Assembly (NCBI GenBank): GCA_047967505.1
Contig: CM106539.1
From: Dipteris shenzhenensis
Lineage: Eukaryota; Polypodiophyta; Polypodiopsida; Gleicheniales
Length of the DNA stretch: 64,000 nucleotides
Direction: 5' to 3' (one strand)
Shown: positions 1 to 10,584 of the stretch, piece by piece
Numbering within the stretch: position 1 is the stretch's first letter
How the letters are laid out: each line of letters begins with the position of its first letter
The notes under the pieces: model-generated
Database searches by the model: none
Seen by the model: only the letters and a program-made list of their open reading frames with translations
What the model was told of the DNA's origin: nothing
Position numbers and translations under genes: made by a program

Positions 1-894
1 GTAGACCACTCCTAAGGTGAGTGGTGACCTTGGGATAGGGTCTTGGTATGACATGGCACGCATGCCATGTAGCTTTTCCAAGGTGGTGGAGCTCTTGGAG
101 ATCTAGTCGCGGGAGCATCGCGCCCTCTGTTTGTGCAGATATGGAGGTCCGCCCATGGCGTGAAGGAGCTTTGGAGTTTAGGAGATCGGAGGGTCGCCTG
201 TTAAGCTGTTATCACTGAGAAGGTCATTGGCAATGGAGAGGCATCGCATGTTGTTGATCAGAGGAGCTTGGAGCTCGGGAGCGCTAGTTGTAGGAGCGCT
301 GTTGATTAGAGGCCCATGAAGATGAAACCGCCTCAGGAGCTTATGTGAGTAGCTCGTTAGCTGTAGCTTTGTTGGAGAGGTGGATAGCTGGCTATGCAGG
401 AGTCTGTCGATGAGATCAACCGGGTGCTAGAAGCTGTAGTTTTGAATGTAGGCAGAGGTAAGGCTTGGGCGTTGGTTGGTGTTGTAGCCTTAGCCATTGC
501 ATCTCATGGAGCTTTGGCTTGTTGAGCGTCTCAGACGGGGCGTTGCTCTTGTCGGTTAGCCGGGTACTACCCATCGTGCTGGATGCTTTGGTGTGAGGCT
601 TGAGGCTTAGCTTCTGGAGTCGTGTAGAAGCTGCTGTAGGGAGGCCGTCGCTGTTGCCTGGCTTTGAGTGGTGATTAGCCGTAGGTGAATTACCGGATCT
701 GGGTTGACGACGGCCGCTGGGAGGTAGGAGTTGTTGTAGAGCTTGTAGGTCCTGTGGTGTAGCTTGTTGCTAAGGCTATCATAGAGGCGCAGGTGCTTTG
801 CTTGCTAGCAATCCTTGCAGGAGGGTTGGACTCATTTCACAACCAAATTTGTGGTATTATCCCACAAAGCCCAAGCTTCCACCCATTTGCTACA
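1..894. other. Unassigned non-coding stretch
   Basis: No long open frame and no recognisable protein remnant was found on either strand. The composition is somewhat G-rich on the plus strand. The adjacent gypsy integrase remnant suggests it could be retroelement-derived, but nothing in the sequence proves that. Confidence 0.4.
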
Positions 895-1500
895 GTATTT
901 GCTACCAGAGTGTAACAATTCCCATGTGTGGGCAGCTGCTAGATTGAATGGACCCATGAAGTCTAAAACCCACTTCTAAAATGGCTCTAGAGGCAAAATG
1001 GGGTTAAGTGGCATTTGATACCAGAGTGTAACAATTCCATGTGTGGGCAGCTGCTGGATTGAATGGACCCATGAAGTCTAAAACCCACTTCTAAAATGGC
1101 TCTAGAGGCAAAATGGGGTTAAGTGGCATTTGATCATGATCTATAGGTTGGCCCAACTGCCTGGCAGAGGTCGCAACTCTTTGCAAACCATTTGGCATCC
1201 TTTTGCATGGTTGGCCACCATAATCCTGCTTGCAGAATTTTCTTTGGGTTATTTCCCCTGCAAAATGTCCACCCAAAACCCTGCAATGAGCTTCCATTAC
1301 TGCCTCTTGCTCATGAGGCTGAACACACCGTAGCAGGGCCTCCATTAGATGTCACCGTCAATATAGCTGGCCTAAGACTTGCTTCAAAAGATCGGCTCCG
1401 TAGTGCCAATTGTTTCCTTTGGTCTCTATTCATGTACTTGGGCATTATGCCGATAGTCAAGAATGAGAGCATCTCATCAAATCACCACACCTTCTGAAGC
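895..1500 (-). pseudogene. Ty3/gypsy RNase H-integrase boundary remnant
   Basis: Read on the minus strand, conceptual translation matches, in order, the region between RNase H and the integrase core of the gypsy element at 44319-53267. It has an RDQRKQLALRSRSFEA-like stretch, then PHEQEAVMEAH and GGHFAGEIT of the integrase zinc-binding region, then NPILPLEPF and a LDFMGPF-like start of the catalytic core. Frames change and stops interrupt it, including one just after LEPF. It is an old fragment of about 180 residues with no LTRs, gag or RT nearby. Divergence from the 44-53 kb copy is clear, so this is an older insertion of a related lineage. Family assignment rests on ordered motif matches and is fairly safe; the ends are approximate. 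Confidence 0.75.
903..1134. repeat. Tandem duplication, ~118-bp unit x2
   Basis: The segment starting CCAGAGTGTAACAATTCC and ending GTTAAGTGGCATTTGAT occurs twice head to tail (about 903-1020 and 1021-1134). There is one single-base indel and one substitution. It duplicates part of the gypsy integrase remnant, so it arose after that element had inserted. Confidence 0.9.
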
Positions 1501-4500
1501 TCCATCGAAGTGTGTGCTACGGTGTGCAAACCTCCATGTGAAGTGCATCCGCAGTGACAGCAAGGAACAGACAACATGAGCTCGCCCAAAATGCCTTGTC
1601 GGGGGCAACTCAATCGCCAGATCACGCATCCCTTTCATGATGGTAAGAATGCACATCGTGATCACCAATGTGTAGCGTCATAACTCAGCGCAGACGCTAC
1701 AGGAAATAGAGATAAAGCGATACACGTATTATCTACATAAAGAATACAAAGAATGCGAATAGAAGACACAACACTGAAGAACACTGTATTCTGGAGCAAG
1801 AGCTCTCTCAACAACTGTGTAAAGAACATAGTCAGAATGCTAGTCATAGCATGCGTACAAGAACCGTTTGTCGGTTAGAGACCCTTGAAGACTCAACCAC
1901 TTGGAGAACTGAACTGCTCATCATTGCAGCTAACCTACCCTCGCACACTTATTTTTCATTATAACCCTCATTTTAGAGAACATCATCTATATATGAACAA
2001 ATAGTGAACACTTTAGAAACTCCTATAATTACCTCCCTACCATACTCTCTTTTGAGGATGATGGTAATTCAATAAATTTAAAAGAGTTTCCCTAATCTTT
2101 AGCAATCCCATATTTGAAGCTCTCATATAACAATGTATACCATCTTCCTTGGATGAGTAGGAAAAAGATATTGGAAACCTCATACTTGAAGCCATTATAA
2201 TCGATCATAAATTAATCTCTAATACATTATTGAATATGGGAAGGCAAGGGAGGGATTTTCAAAATATTCCCAATTCTCCAAACCTAAGTAGTTTTAAGGA
2301 AATGTGGTACTGAACTCCTTCCTACCATAATATGAATTAGGGAGAAGTTGTAACTCTCATATACATATTGAAAATTTTAATTTATCTCTTTATAACTATA
2401 GAAATTATAATTTTAAGCCTACCATTGCATAGATCATGAAATTTTGAACATTTTTCCTATTTATAGCTCCTCAATCTGAGCTAAGGATCAAAAGTTATGA
2501 CCCCTTTTGCGTAGGCTCTCCAAGGGTATTTCGTCGGTAGAATAGGGTTGGGGCAAGCTCTTTTAACCATAATCCTCTGGCAAAATACACTTAGAGGGTC
2601 TATTAAAAAGGCATTATATATTTTTCTTAGGTCATCCTGAGGAATTGTAAAGAGGATGCTTGCTCAAAATTTCATGATCCCACCAATGGTGAAAGGAAAA
2701 GAAAGGATTTTTGAAAGTCGTAAAATTGAAATAATTTGGAATTTTTTGCTCCCTAAAAATGACTTGAGCCTATATATTTTGACCCCTCCCACCTTTTGTC
2801 TGCTCATCACTCGGGGGTTTTTGCTCAAAAAATGGAAACCCCCTCTTTAGCTCCATCTCTCACTTGCCATTCTCAGGCTGATTGCATGGAACTGCCCCTC
2901 CTCCAATGCCCACTCACTTCTCATTCTACTTGCCTTGCGAGTTTTCATCACATGCCCACTCGAATCTCCTCCCTTTGCCCTATTTGTAGGTGACCCTTTG
3001 AAGGGCATAGACGTTTGGAATGTCCTTTTGAACCTTTTAGTTCCTCATTTATCTAGCTTTCTCACCTCCCCCTCTTTTGGTTAAGGTGCTAACACAGTGG
3101 CACTTGCAACTATGCTTCTTTGGAGAGTTTGCCATGGAGATTTGATAGTATTAACAATTCCCTACTTCTTTATGCTATATGACCCCCAACCAAGTTTTAG
3201 ATCCATGGCTATTAGCTATGTTTCTTGATTTCTAATCATCATCTAGTGATCTATATGTGCATCCTCAAAAGTAGAAATATGACTGTGCTTGAGTGAAGTA
3301 CAACTATGTTACTTTGAGGGCCTCAAAATGTGGTATGGGTCACCATCCAACTGTTCATAGTGTGCATTTGTCATAATGATCTTGGCTATGAGTCTCTCTT
3401 TTGGCTTGTGTTATATACTTTGGTTGACATCATTGTCATATTGTGTAATTGATTTTTCATTGATTTTCCCTTTGAACTAATTGTTGATAGCTGTGGAGAC
3501 CCTAAGTAATAAACATGTAGCAAATAGTGCGATGGTCATATCAGCTTGAGCATCATGTGTGTCTTGAAGAAATCTTCCCTATCAGGCAGTGAAGTGGTTC
3601 ATGACCACCTCCTTGCATATGGATGGCTATATTTTTTAAGCTTAGAACCTTCGGCCTCATGTATTAAATATGTGGCATGGCTAGTCCATCCATAGTTTTG
3701 ATTGACAAAATGGTATTGATGATTGGGCTACGTAAACATCCCTAGTGGTTGTCAATAGATCTAGATGGTTTGGGAATCTTTCTTGGATTATGATCATTAA
3801 TGACAATCAGTGAGGATCTCTTACATTTTGCATGGTGGTTTCTGAGCACTATGACTCTTATGAGCTATGGACATTGTCTAATGTAGCTATAGGATGGGCC
3901 TTTGTCGTTCAATTGTCCAAGATGACTTACAACATCTTTTGAAGTCTATACTTCAAAGCTATTCTACCCTAGATTTTTACATGATCTACCATTAATTATA
4001 GTAGCTCAATAGGAAGCCTTGGGTATATTCTCTTATGATATTGACTCCATCCTCTTACAACAGAGGATTAAGGCCTTCCACTTGCATGGCGGGTTCTCCT
4101 CTCACATAATGTAGATGTATGCTTTGCTTTATTAGTTGTGCCTTGGATGATAGTTGTAGCTCAATTTGGTTTCATATTTTAAGGATCCATGGAAGCTATT
4201 GCTTGTTGCTTAGCTCAGTCACGTGATTACAATGAAGCATTACCCCATAATACTCAAGGGAGATGGTAGATCTCACTCTACTGGTTGATATGGTGTGTGC
4301 TTATGCTTTGACGATGATTAGACCTTTAGCTTGAAAAAGACCACTATGATATTGATAATCTTACTCTACTTGTTACCTTCCTTTCAAGTTGGTGGGCTAC
4401 ATGCTTAGTAATGTGATGTGGCTCTGAATTTACCTTTTGGAATTTATCATAGGTGGGCCTTTTTATGAGCTTTGCAAAATCATGAGTCCTCTGTGTTAGT

Positions 4501-4560
4501 TGGATCTGGATATATAGTTAAGACCCTGTCTATAACTAATTTTGGTTGTGGCTAAAAAAT
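1501..4560. other. Unassigned AT-rich stretch
   Basis: About 3 kb with only short chance open frames (longest about 65 codons) and no recognisable domain, LTR boundary or RNA gene. It may be decayed repeat DNA. Confidence 0.4.
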
Positions 4561-4574
4561 AGGACCTTTAGTTA

Positions 4575-4616
4575 GAATGCATACATACATACATACAGGC
4601 ATAATTTCATGCATGT

Positions 4617-4685
<69 letters not shown>

Positions 4686-4830
4686 AAGAGAGAGAGAGGT
4701 GGGGGAATAAGGTGTGCAGAGAAGGGGGTTGCAAAACAGAAAGAGGGGGGGTGTAGATTCAAGCGGGACAAGAGAAAAGGGCATGAGAGAGAGAGAGAAG
4801 GGGGCATGGTGGTGATCAAACCACCGAGCT
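4575..4830. repeat. GA microsatellite block
   Basis: A short CATA run (about 4578-4597) is followed by a near-pure GA array (about 4617-4700) and a second short GA run (about 4787-4800). The single-copy part around it (GGGACAAGAGAAAAGGGCAT, and GGGGGCATGGTGGTGATCAAACC) is the reverse complement of sequence at 16670-16770. The two microsatellite loci are therefore duplicated copies of one block. Confidence 0.85.
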
Positions 4831-4833
4831 TCT

Positions 4834-5043
4834 GTTGGAATACTAAAAGGAAAGAGTAGAGTGGACACAAAATCAGAATACTTGCTTATAGAATGAAGAA
4901 GAAAGAGGTCCTTAAGTAGGCACCTCATACAAGGTCACTGACATCACTGATGACCTCAAAGCTCCTCAATCATCTCCTCAATCTACTCCTAGATTCACTC
5001 AATCATCCTATGTGGCTTTTCCACCACCTAACTGTGCTTGTGG
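4834..5043 (-). repeat. Truncated LTR of the T family (T4)
   Basis: This matches the 3' two thirds of the ~290-bp LTRs of T1, T2 and T3 in minus orientation, from the TTCCAACA terminus at the left to GCCCACAAGCACAGTTAGG at the right. The TGTTGGGATATC end is missing. No primer site, internal region or partner LTR is present next to it, so it is a solo fragment. Confidence 0.85.
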
Positions 5044-5193
5044 GCTAACTACTGATACTAGCTCAGCTTTGGTTAGAAGAGACTATGTTACGAAGCATAA
5101 CTCCTGATACTAGCTCAGCTTTGCTTGTTCATAATATGTTACGAAGCATAACTCCTGATACTAGCTCGGCTTTGCTTGTTCATAATATGTTGG
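5044..5193. repeat. Minisatellite, 51-bp period, ~2.7 copies
   Basis: The unit ACGAAGCATAACTCCTGATA + CTAGCTCAGCTTTGCTTGTT + CATAATATGTT repeats head to tail. The first copy is more diverged (TTGGTTAGAAGAGACTATGTT) and the third ends at ATATGTTGG. Confidence 0.85.
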
Positions 5194-5399
5194 AAGTGAT
5201 GTATCAACCTCCCTGTATGGGCTCCAATGCATTTTTTTGGGATCTAACCCCATAATGCCCAGGTAGAGAGGGATTTTTTTGTCTCCACTACGGCATTGCA
5301 GGTGCTTCTAAAGTCTTGAGGCGAGACATGGGAACGAATCAAAGCTCAGGCATTTCCAGCATTTCTCTGGGTTTCCCAAGCGTGGGAACGTACTCTTAG

Positions 5400-5730
5400 T
5401 AGCTCCTTTGCAAAAAGGACTATCTTTGGATTTCTACGACAAATCCTACCCAAAACTGGATTCTATTGTGCATGATACACTCAAAAGTTTTCTAAATGTC
5501 GATATCACTCAAGCAGCTGGGCTTCTTCAACGACACTTTCACGATTGCTTTGTTCTGAGAATCGTTTGTTCAAGCTTCATCTCTTCTTTTATTAACTTTA
5601 GATCTAACCTATGAATGTTGAGAGCCCATGTCTATCTTTTACCGTGCACAGGGCTGTGACTTCACTATCCCGCAAGTGTCTCCACCGATCCTAGCTTCCC
5701 TCGATCCTCGATCTGCCCAGCAACAACCTC
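5400..5730 (+). pseudogene. Class III peroxidase fragment (exon 1 and start of exon 2)
   Basis: The plus-strand peptide GLSLDFYDKSYPKLDSI...FLNVDITQAAG...HFHDCFV is the N-terminal part of a secretory class III plant peroxidase: LxFYxxSCP, the first helix, and the distal haem site HFHDCFV. The family oxidises phenolics with H2O2 in the cell wall or vacuole. The frame then runs into an apparent intron. At about 5651 a CAG acceptor is followed by GCDFTIPQV, fitting the usual GCDxS start of exon 2, after which the match fades. The distal arginine normally two residues before HFHDC is Gln here (QRHFHDC instead of RLHFHDC), and the SCP cysteine is Tyr (SYP). No signal peptide, proximal histidine or C-terminal half was found. 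It is a dead gene fragment. Confidence 0.8.
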
Positions 5731-5737
5731 TATATAT

Positions 5738-5766
5738 TCTATGATTGATCGATCGATCGATCATCA
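5738..5766. repeat. GATC tetranucleotide repeat
   Basis: Short run of (GATC)n around 5743-5763, with further scattered GATCGATC words to about 5845. Confidence 0.8.
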
Positions 5767-6122
5767 ACCGAGCTTGAGCTTTTGTGATCGATCGAGCTCT
5801 CACACTAATTCTGCTAGCATCAATCTCTTCTGATCGATCAACCTCTCATCAAACTCATTTAGCTTCCATGATCAAGCTCCAATGTCCTTCTTTGTTGCTC
5901 GATCAAGTTCTGGCACATTCAGCTCCTCCCACAGCTCTAGAGATTACAAAGATGACAATGCATCACGCTTTGCTGAGCTTCAGCTCTATTGCTGATGCCA
6001 ATATGCATGACCTCACGTCGCCTGCTCCAGCTGATGGCTTCTTTGTCATCATCCCAGAATCAACCTCCATAGTCGAAGTATCTCTGCTCTGCTCCAGTGA
6101 TGTTGCCTCACCAAACATAATA

Positions 6123-6209
6123 TGGTGGCAGTTGGACTGCCTAGGGTAGCAAAAGAGGCAGCGCGTTAAACTACGTGGGGCAGCAAAAGAGGCAGTGCGT
6201 TAACAATTT
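6123..6209. repeat. Two half-copies of the GTTAAC palindrome family
   Basis: Two direct half-arms (AGCAAAAGAGGCAGYGCGTT at about 6149-6168 and 6182-6202) precede the full palindrome at 6210-6323. The first is preceded by GTGGCAGTTGGACTGCC, the same left flank as the copy at 6671-6746. Confidence 0.8.
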
Positions 6210-6323
6210 GACTATACAGAAAGGCGCACATCCAATAGCCTGGGGCAGCAAAAGAGGCAGTGCGTTAACGCGCTGCCTCTTTTGCTACCCCAGGCTATTG
6301 GATGTACACCTTTCTGTATAGTC
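6210..6323. repeat. 114-bp near-perfect palindrome P1 (GTTAAC centre)
   Basis: Arms of 57 bp (6210-6266 and 6267-6323) meet at the GTTAAC centre with no spacer. About 53 of 57 positions pair and all mismatches are transitions. Outer ends are GACTATACAGAAAGG and CCTTTCTGTATAGTC; inner ends are GGCAGTGCGTT/AACGCGCTGCC. Such a sequence folds into one hairpin. It looks like a foldback or MITE-type element, but no flanking target duplication was recognised. Confidence 0.85.
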
Positions 6324-6670
6324 ATTAGTCTGCATTTTGGCATCGGATTTTATCTCCTCTTCTTCATCTCCACAATCCACAATCCACACTAGGATTTCAA
6401 CAATTGCGGCTGACTCAAAGCCTTGCCTCTTATTGACTTGCGACATAAATCCATCTTTGTTTGCTAAACTCAATGTCGAGCTTCCCATCCTCTCCCTGTT
6501 TCCTGGATTCGCAAAGATGCCCAAGAACCACATAGTTAGACATGGTGCCAATGGTGGACATGGTGCTTCCGTCTCCTCCCTCAAATGCTTCCCCCAATGC
6601 TCCTGACACTCCTCCAACACTCCCCACCCCCTTCCATTCCTACCCTCTCATCTTCCCACAGTTCAAATGC

Positions 6671-6813
6671 TGTGGTGGCAGTTGGACTGCCTGGGGCAGC
6701 AAAAGAGGCAGCGCATTAACACGCTGCCTCTTTTGCTACCCTAGGCTATTGGATGTACACCTTTCTGTGTAGTCGAATTAGTCTGCGTTTTGGCATCGGA
6801 TTTTATCTCCTCG
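6671..6813. repeat. Palindrome P2 with duplicated flanks
   Basis: The core palindrome (about 6689-6746, centre 6717/6718) has ~29-bp arms. Its left flank repeats 6123-6148 and its right flank (GGCTATTGGATGTACACC through GGCATCGGATTTTATCTCCT) repeats 6292-6358. The whole block was therefore duplicated, with the inner arms of P1 missing here. Confidence 0.8.
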
Positions 6814-7187
6814 GGCTCTTCACGACTTTTGCTTGCTCCATTTTGTTTCGTTACTCCATTTTGCTTACATTGCTCGGTGGTAGTTGCTTAGGACTTGATG
6901 GTGTTCACAGGTTTTTTGTTGACTTGGTTGTGTAGCAGCCCGACGTATCATTTCATTTCACAGGACTTGCCGTCAAAATTTTGTGCCCATATTTGAAGAA
7001 AAACGATGCAAGGGTTTTATGGTGATTAAGATATCAACAGTAGAGAGATGAGTGGATAGCAAGAATAGAAGCTCAAATAATTGGAATCTACATGTTGAAA
7101 TGAAGAGTAAACTCATACAAAGGAGGATATTGAGCAAACAAGCTATTCACTAGATATGATGCTGAATAAGAGAGGGAGAAGGGGAGG

Positions 7188-7513
7188 AAAAATAGATTCA
7201 AGACTCCACAACTCAAGGAGATTGGGGCAAGTTTTGGCAAGAATAGGAAAGCAAATCCTCACAAAGCTCACAAAGCCAAAGTTTGAATTTAGTAGTGCAG
7301 CCTATAATGGAGATGTTTAGTGGAATCCCACCTCAAAGTCCTCAATGTGAAGATTGGAAAAACAGATTCAAGACTCCACAACTCAAGGAGATTGGGGAAA
7401 ATTTTGGCAAGAATAGGAAAGCAAGTCCTCACAAATCTCACAAAGGCAAAGTCTAAGTTCAGTAGGGAAACCCATAATGGAGATGTTTAGTGGAAGCCCA
7501 CCTCAAAGTCCTT
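7188..7513. repeat. Tandem duplication, ~170-bp unit x2
   Basis: The unit beginning AGATTCAAGACTCCACAACT and ending CCCACCTCAAAGTCCT occurs at about 7194-7342 and 7363-7511, roughly 90% identical, joined by a ~20-bp spacer segment. No coding potential was seen. Confidence 0.85.
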
Positions 7514-7639
7514 AAGAGAAATAAGACACCAAAAGATGAGAATAAAATTCCCAAAAGTTTCTATGTACGATGATGATATTTCAAGTCAAGTACAGAGAAA
7601 GAGTAATTGATGTAGTTATCTACCACATTTGTAGGACAA

Positions 7640-7890
7640 AGCCATCAAATTTTTTGATCAGTATCTAGATGATCACTTCATGGCATGGGATAAATTTAAG
7701 AAGGAAGTCTTTTTTAGGAGGCTTTATCATTATTTTAGCAAGGAATATATCATGTTGAAGCTAAATAGAATTAAACAAAAGGAACACTATAATATCTAGC
7801 TTTCTCAAGGCAAGTTCATTGCTACTACTCAATGGAATCACCAATGTGTGGAGTTTCTCAACATGGAGATCACCTATCCAACAAAATGAA
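7640..7890 (+). pseudogene. Possible gypsy-type gag scrap
   Basis: The plus-strand frame reads FDQYLDDHFMAWDKFKKEV then FFRRLYHYFSKEYIM and, after a stop, LSQGKFIATTQWN. This resembles the W-x-x-F-x-x-x-F...L-x-x-L-x-Q pattern of Ty3/gypsy gag capsid regions. Stops interrupt it, and no zinc knuckle or pol is attached. The resemblance is by pattern only and could be chance. Confidence 0.35.
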
Positions 7891-7942
7891 CAAATGTGGA
7901 GAGAGGAGAGGAGAAGAGTGGAGATGAGGAGAGAGGGAACAT

Positions 7943-8029
7943 CTAGAGAGCACACCAAAAATGACTTAACTCTACAATGTCATTGAACTTTGTAGTAGAG
8001 AGGTAAGTCATTTTTGGTGTGCTCTCTAG
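7943..8029. repeat. Hairpin with 34-bp arms
   Basis: CTAGAGAGCACACCAAAAAT at the left is mirrored by ATTTTTGGTGTGCTCTCTAG at the right. The arms are about 7943-7976 and 7996-8029, nearly perfect, around a ~19-bp loop. Part of the arm (AAAAATGACTTAACTCTACA) recurs at about 8052-8071. It is a MITE-like or foldback sequence. No clear target duplication was seen. Confidence 0.8.
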
Positions 8030-8099
8030 AAACTAAAAATGAAAATAACCAAAAATGACTTAACTCTACAAACTCTACTAGCCAAAAATAACAAGTGAA

Positions 8100-9090
8100 A
8101 ATAATTAATAACTCTCTATTGCAAAGTTCAAGGGGAAGACATTACTATTGTACTTTTGTATATAGATGATCTGATTGTGACAGGAAGAAATGATAGCTTC
8201 ATCTCAACAAGATAAAACAAGATTTATCAATAGAGTTTGACATGAAAGATCTTGGACTTATGCATTATTTTCTTGGAATTGAGTGCTAGAGAGACTTAGA
8301 AAGCACCTTCATGAGCCAACAAAAATATGTGGATAGTCTCCTAAAGAAGCTTCGTATGGCAAATTTCAAGATTGCAACCACCTCCATGGAACAAAGTTTG
8401 AAACTTACTAAATATCTAGAAAAGCCTATAGTTAATGGTAGGTACTACCGACAGAGCTGATCAAATATCTTATATATATTTGACTATCACAAAGCTAGAT
8501 ATTTGTTATGCAGTAAATTCACTTGCATAGCTTATGGCAACTCCAAAATAGTCTCACTACAATGCAGCCAAAAGAGTCTTGAGATACATTAGAGGTACAA
8601 GATAGTTTGGAATATAATACAGAGGAAGTCATCCAAGGTTTTATGGATACTATGACATGAGTATGCAAGAGATCATGAGACTAGGAGATCCACACAAGGA
8701 TACACATTTTTCCTTGGTCAAGGTGCTATATCATGGTTGTCAAACAAGAATTCAACTATTTCTTTGTCTTCAATAGAAGTAAATCATAGGGCACTCACCA
8801 TAGATACATGCGAGGCTATATGGATCAAAAGACTATTGTAAAAAATAGATTACTTTGATGAGTCAAATCCAACAACAATATACTATGATAATAAATCAAG
8901 TGAACAAGAATAATCAAAGAGCACTTTATTAAAGAAAGAGTGTTACTTGGTGACATCACATGGTAACATTGTGACAACAAAGAAAATTTTGCATACATAT
9001 TTACCAAACCACTTGGGAAAGAGCTTATCAAGAAGCACCGACAAGCTCTTGGTTTGATGTAGAGGAAGGACATTCTTATTAAAGGAGTGT
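8100..9090 (+). pseudogene. Copia D remnant: RT tail and RNase H
   Basis: Plus-strand frames give, in order, VLLYIDDLIVTG (RT catalytic YxDD), LSIEFDMKDLGLMHYFLGIE, QQKYVDSLLKKL, SYIYLTITKLDICYAVNSL, AAKRVLRYIRGT and degraded RNase H motifs. This is the C-terminal third of a Ty1/copia polyprotein. Many stops and frame changes interrupt it. Gag, protease, integrase and the first half of RT are absent upstream. The 3' end near 9090 (GTGTGATGGAATG) may be the start of a decayed LTR. Confidence 0.8.
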
Positions 9091-9390
9091 GATGGAATGT
9101 AATGTTTAATCCTTATTCAATTATAATCATCATCTTGAGGGAAGGCCTTCATGATGCTGATCTTGAGGGAAGGTGTTGTATCACATGTGCATAGCATTAA
9201 CACATAGAGTGCTAAAAGGCACAAGGGTTGGAATTCCTAACCCTAATCCTAACCCTAAAGGGGCTTATATATATTCATTATGTTGAGCTATCCAAGCATG
9301 ACATCTTGCATATTATTAATCAAGTGATATGAATATTTTTCTTTCTTGTCCCATTCCACCTATGCTCAAGGAATGGTAGGATCTACTATA
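9091..9390 (+). other. Possible decayed 3' LTR of copia D
   Basis: It starts with TGATGGAATGT directly after the RNase H remnant and ends in non-coding DNA. It contains a short telomere-like run (AACCCTAATCCTAACCCTAA, about 9237-9257). No second LTR exists to confirm the boundaries. Confidence 0.3.
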
Positions 9391-9399
9391 GGTGTAGAC

Positions 9400-9600
9400 C
9401 CTTTTGCTTGTGCCGTGGTGGCAATGGTGGAGGTTCTGCTAGTGCGCTAGATGGTTGAGGTGTAGACCCATCTACATACTCCCATTTGTCTTGAAGTACA
9501 AGAATGGTCTCCATTTGGTATTTCCATGTGCCATAATTTGAGTTGTCTAACTTAGAAAATGCCTCTAAATTGAGGTTTCTAGTAGTAGGCATGATGCAAG
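9400..9600 (-). pseudogene. Copia gag N-terminal fragment
   Basis: The minus-strand peptide FSKLDNSNYGTWKYQMETIL followed by WEYVDGSTPQP is the typical start of plant copia gag (F-x-K-L-D/N-G-x-N-Y-x-x-W-K-x-x-M). It lies in a frame spanning 9386-9748 that shows no other gag sequence; the upstream part looks unrelated. There is no zinc knuckle or pol nearby, so it is an isolated scrap. Confidence 0.7.
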
Positions 9601-9749
9601 AAATGTACTCAAAGTGCGTATGAAAAACATTGGAATCAACTACAATTTGAATTGTTGATGAAGATGGAATTGGAATATAGTCCAATATGTTATAAGTCTT
9701 ATGTGGAAAATGATGTCGAGAATAGCCAAGATGCTTTACAAGGCTCAAA

Positions 9750-10584
9750 TAGAGTGCAAAAATGCTAGAAAAATAGCCAATAATGCTTTACAATGAAGGC
9801 ATGTGATTGTAAAAAGGAATTATGTGCAATCTACCCACTAAAAAATCTGCCAATACCTTTGAATACTCTTGAATTTGTTCCCTGATGTGTCAATGGTTGG
9901 GTTTTAGGACATGTGATGGTGTGAAGCCGCATGTGTCATAATAAGCATACCAATAATCAAACTTACAATCCACCCTATCTTTCACTTGAAGAACATAAAC
10001 TAATTACCAAAGTCATAACATAAATGACTGTTGAAATACCACTTCACCCGCAAAATGCACTAGACCAAAACCTTCCAAATGTGTCCATGGTTCACCACAA
10101 CAATTATCACTCTATGAACAAAATGGTGTTTTAAACCATGTTCTAATCCCCCTGACATTCATCATCAAGAAAGTAGTTGCGCGCATGTGGTTTATCTAAT
10201 TGGCACTCATCATATCTCTTGTCGGCTGTCATGAATCTTGCCATTTTTTCTGCATAGCATGGCAACAAACTACAACAAAACATACATTTCAAAGGAAAGT
10301 AAGTCAAAGTGGAACAATGAAAATAATTTCCAATAAGAAGAACTTGCCATCCTTATGTGTTATACAAAAGAAAATTCGCTACCAACAAAAAGCAGAAAAA
10401 ATCAATTGCTAGATCAAGGCCTTACAACCACTATCCAAAGCATCAAAATTTTTACTTTCTTGATTCAAAGGCACTCGTAAATGTTCACTATCTACCATAT
10501 TATAAAGATGCTAAATAACACTTTCAAAGTCCTCAATTTTAGCATTCAAAGTATATAACAAAAAAACTCAGGGCCAGTAGCATA
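9750..10584. other. Unassigned stretch
   Basis: Only short open frames and no domain recognised. It lies directly 3' of the ParB/methyltransferase relic and may hold its 3' untranslated region, but no polyadenylation signal was assigned. Confidence 0.4.

Noticed and set aside
4552-4928. Minus-strand open frames with long Ser/Leu runs
   Set aside because: They are translations of the GA microsatellite and the adjoining LTR fragment; there is no domain and all frames are open only because the repeat lacks stops.
5784-6149. 121-codon plus-strand frame after the peroxidase fragment
   Set aside because: No peroxidase residues and no other domain; it contains GATC-repeat sequence and runs into the palindrome block, so it looks like chance.
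6210-6323. Palindrome as a CRISPR-like or rho-independent terminator structure
   Set aside because: The window is plant nuclear DNA; there are no regularly spaced repeats with unique spacers, and no gene ends here.
9237-9257. Telomere-like CCCTAA words
   Set aside because: Only about three imperfect units; too short to call an interstitial telomere.
10200-10412. 70-codon plus-strand frame upstream of copy 1's 3' end
   Set aside because: No recognisable family, no splice context, and biased composition.
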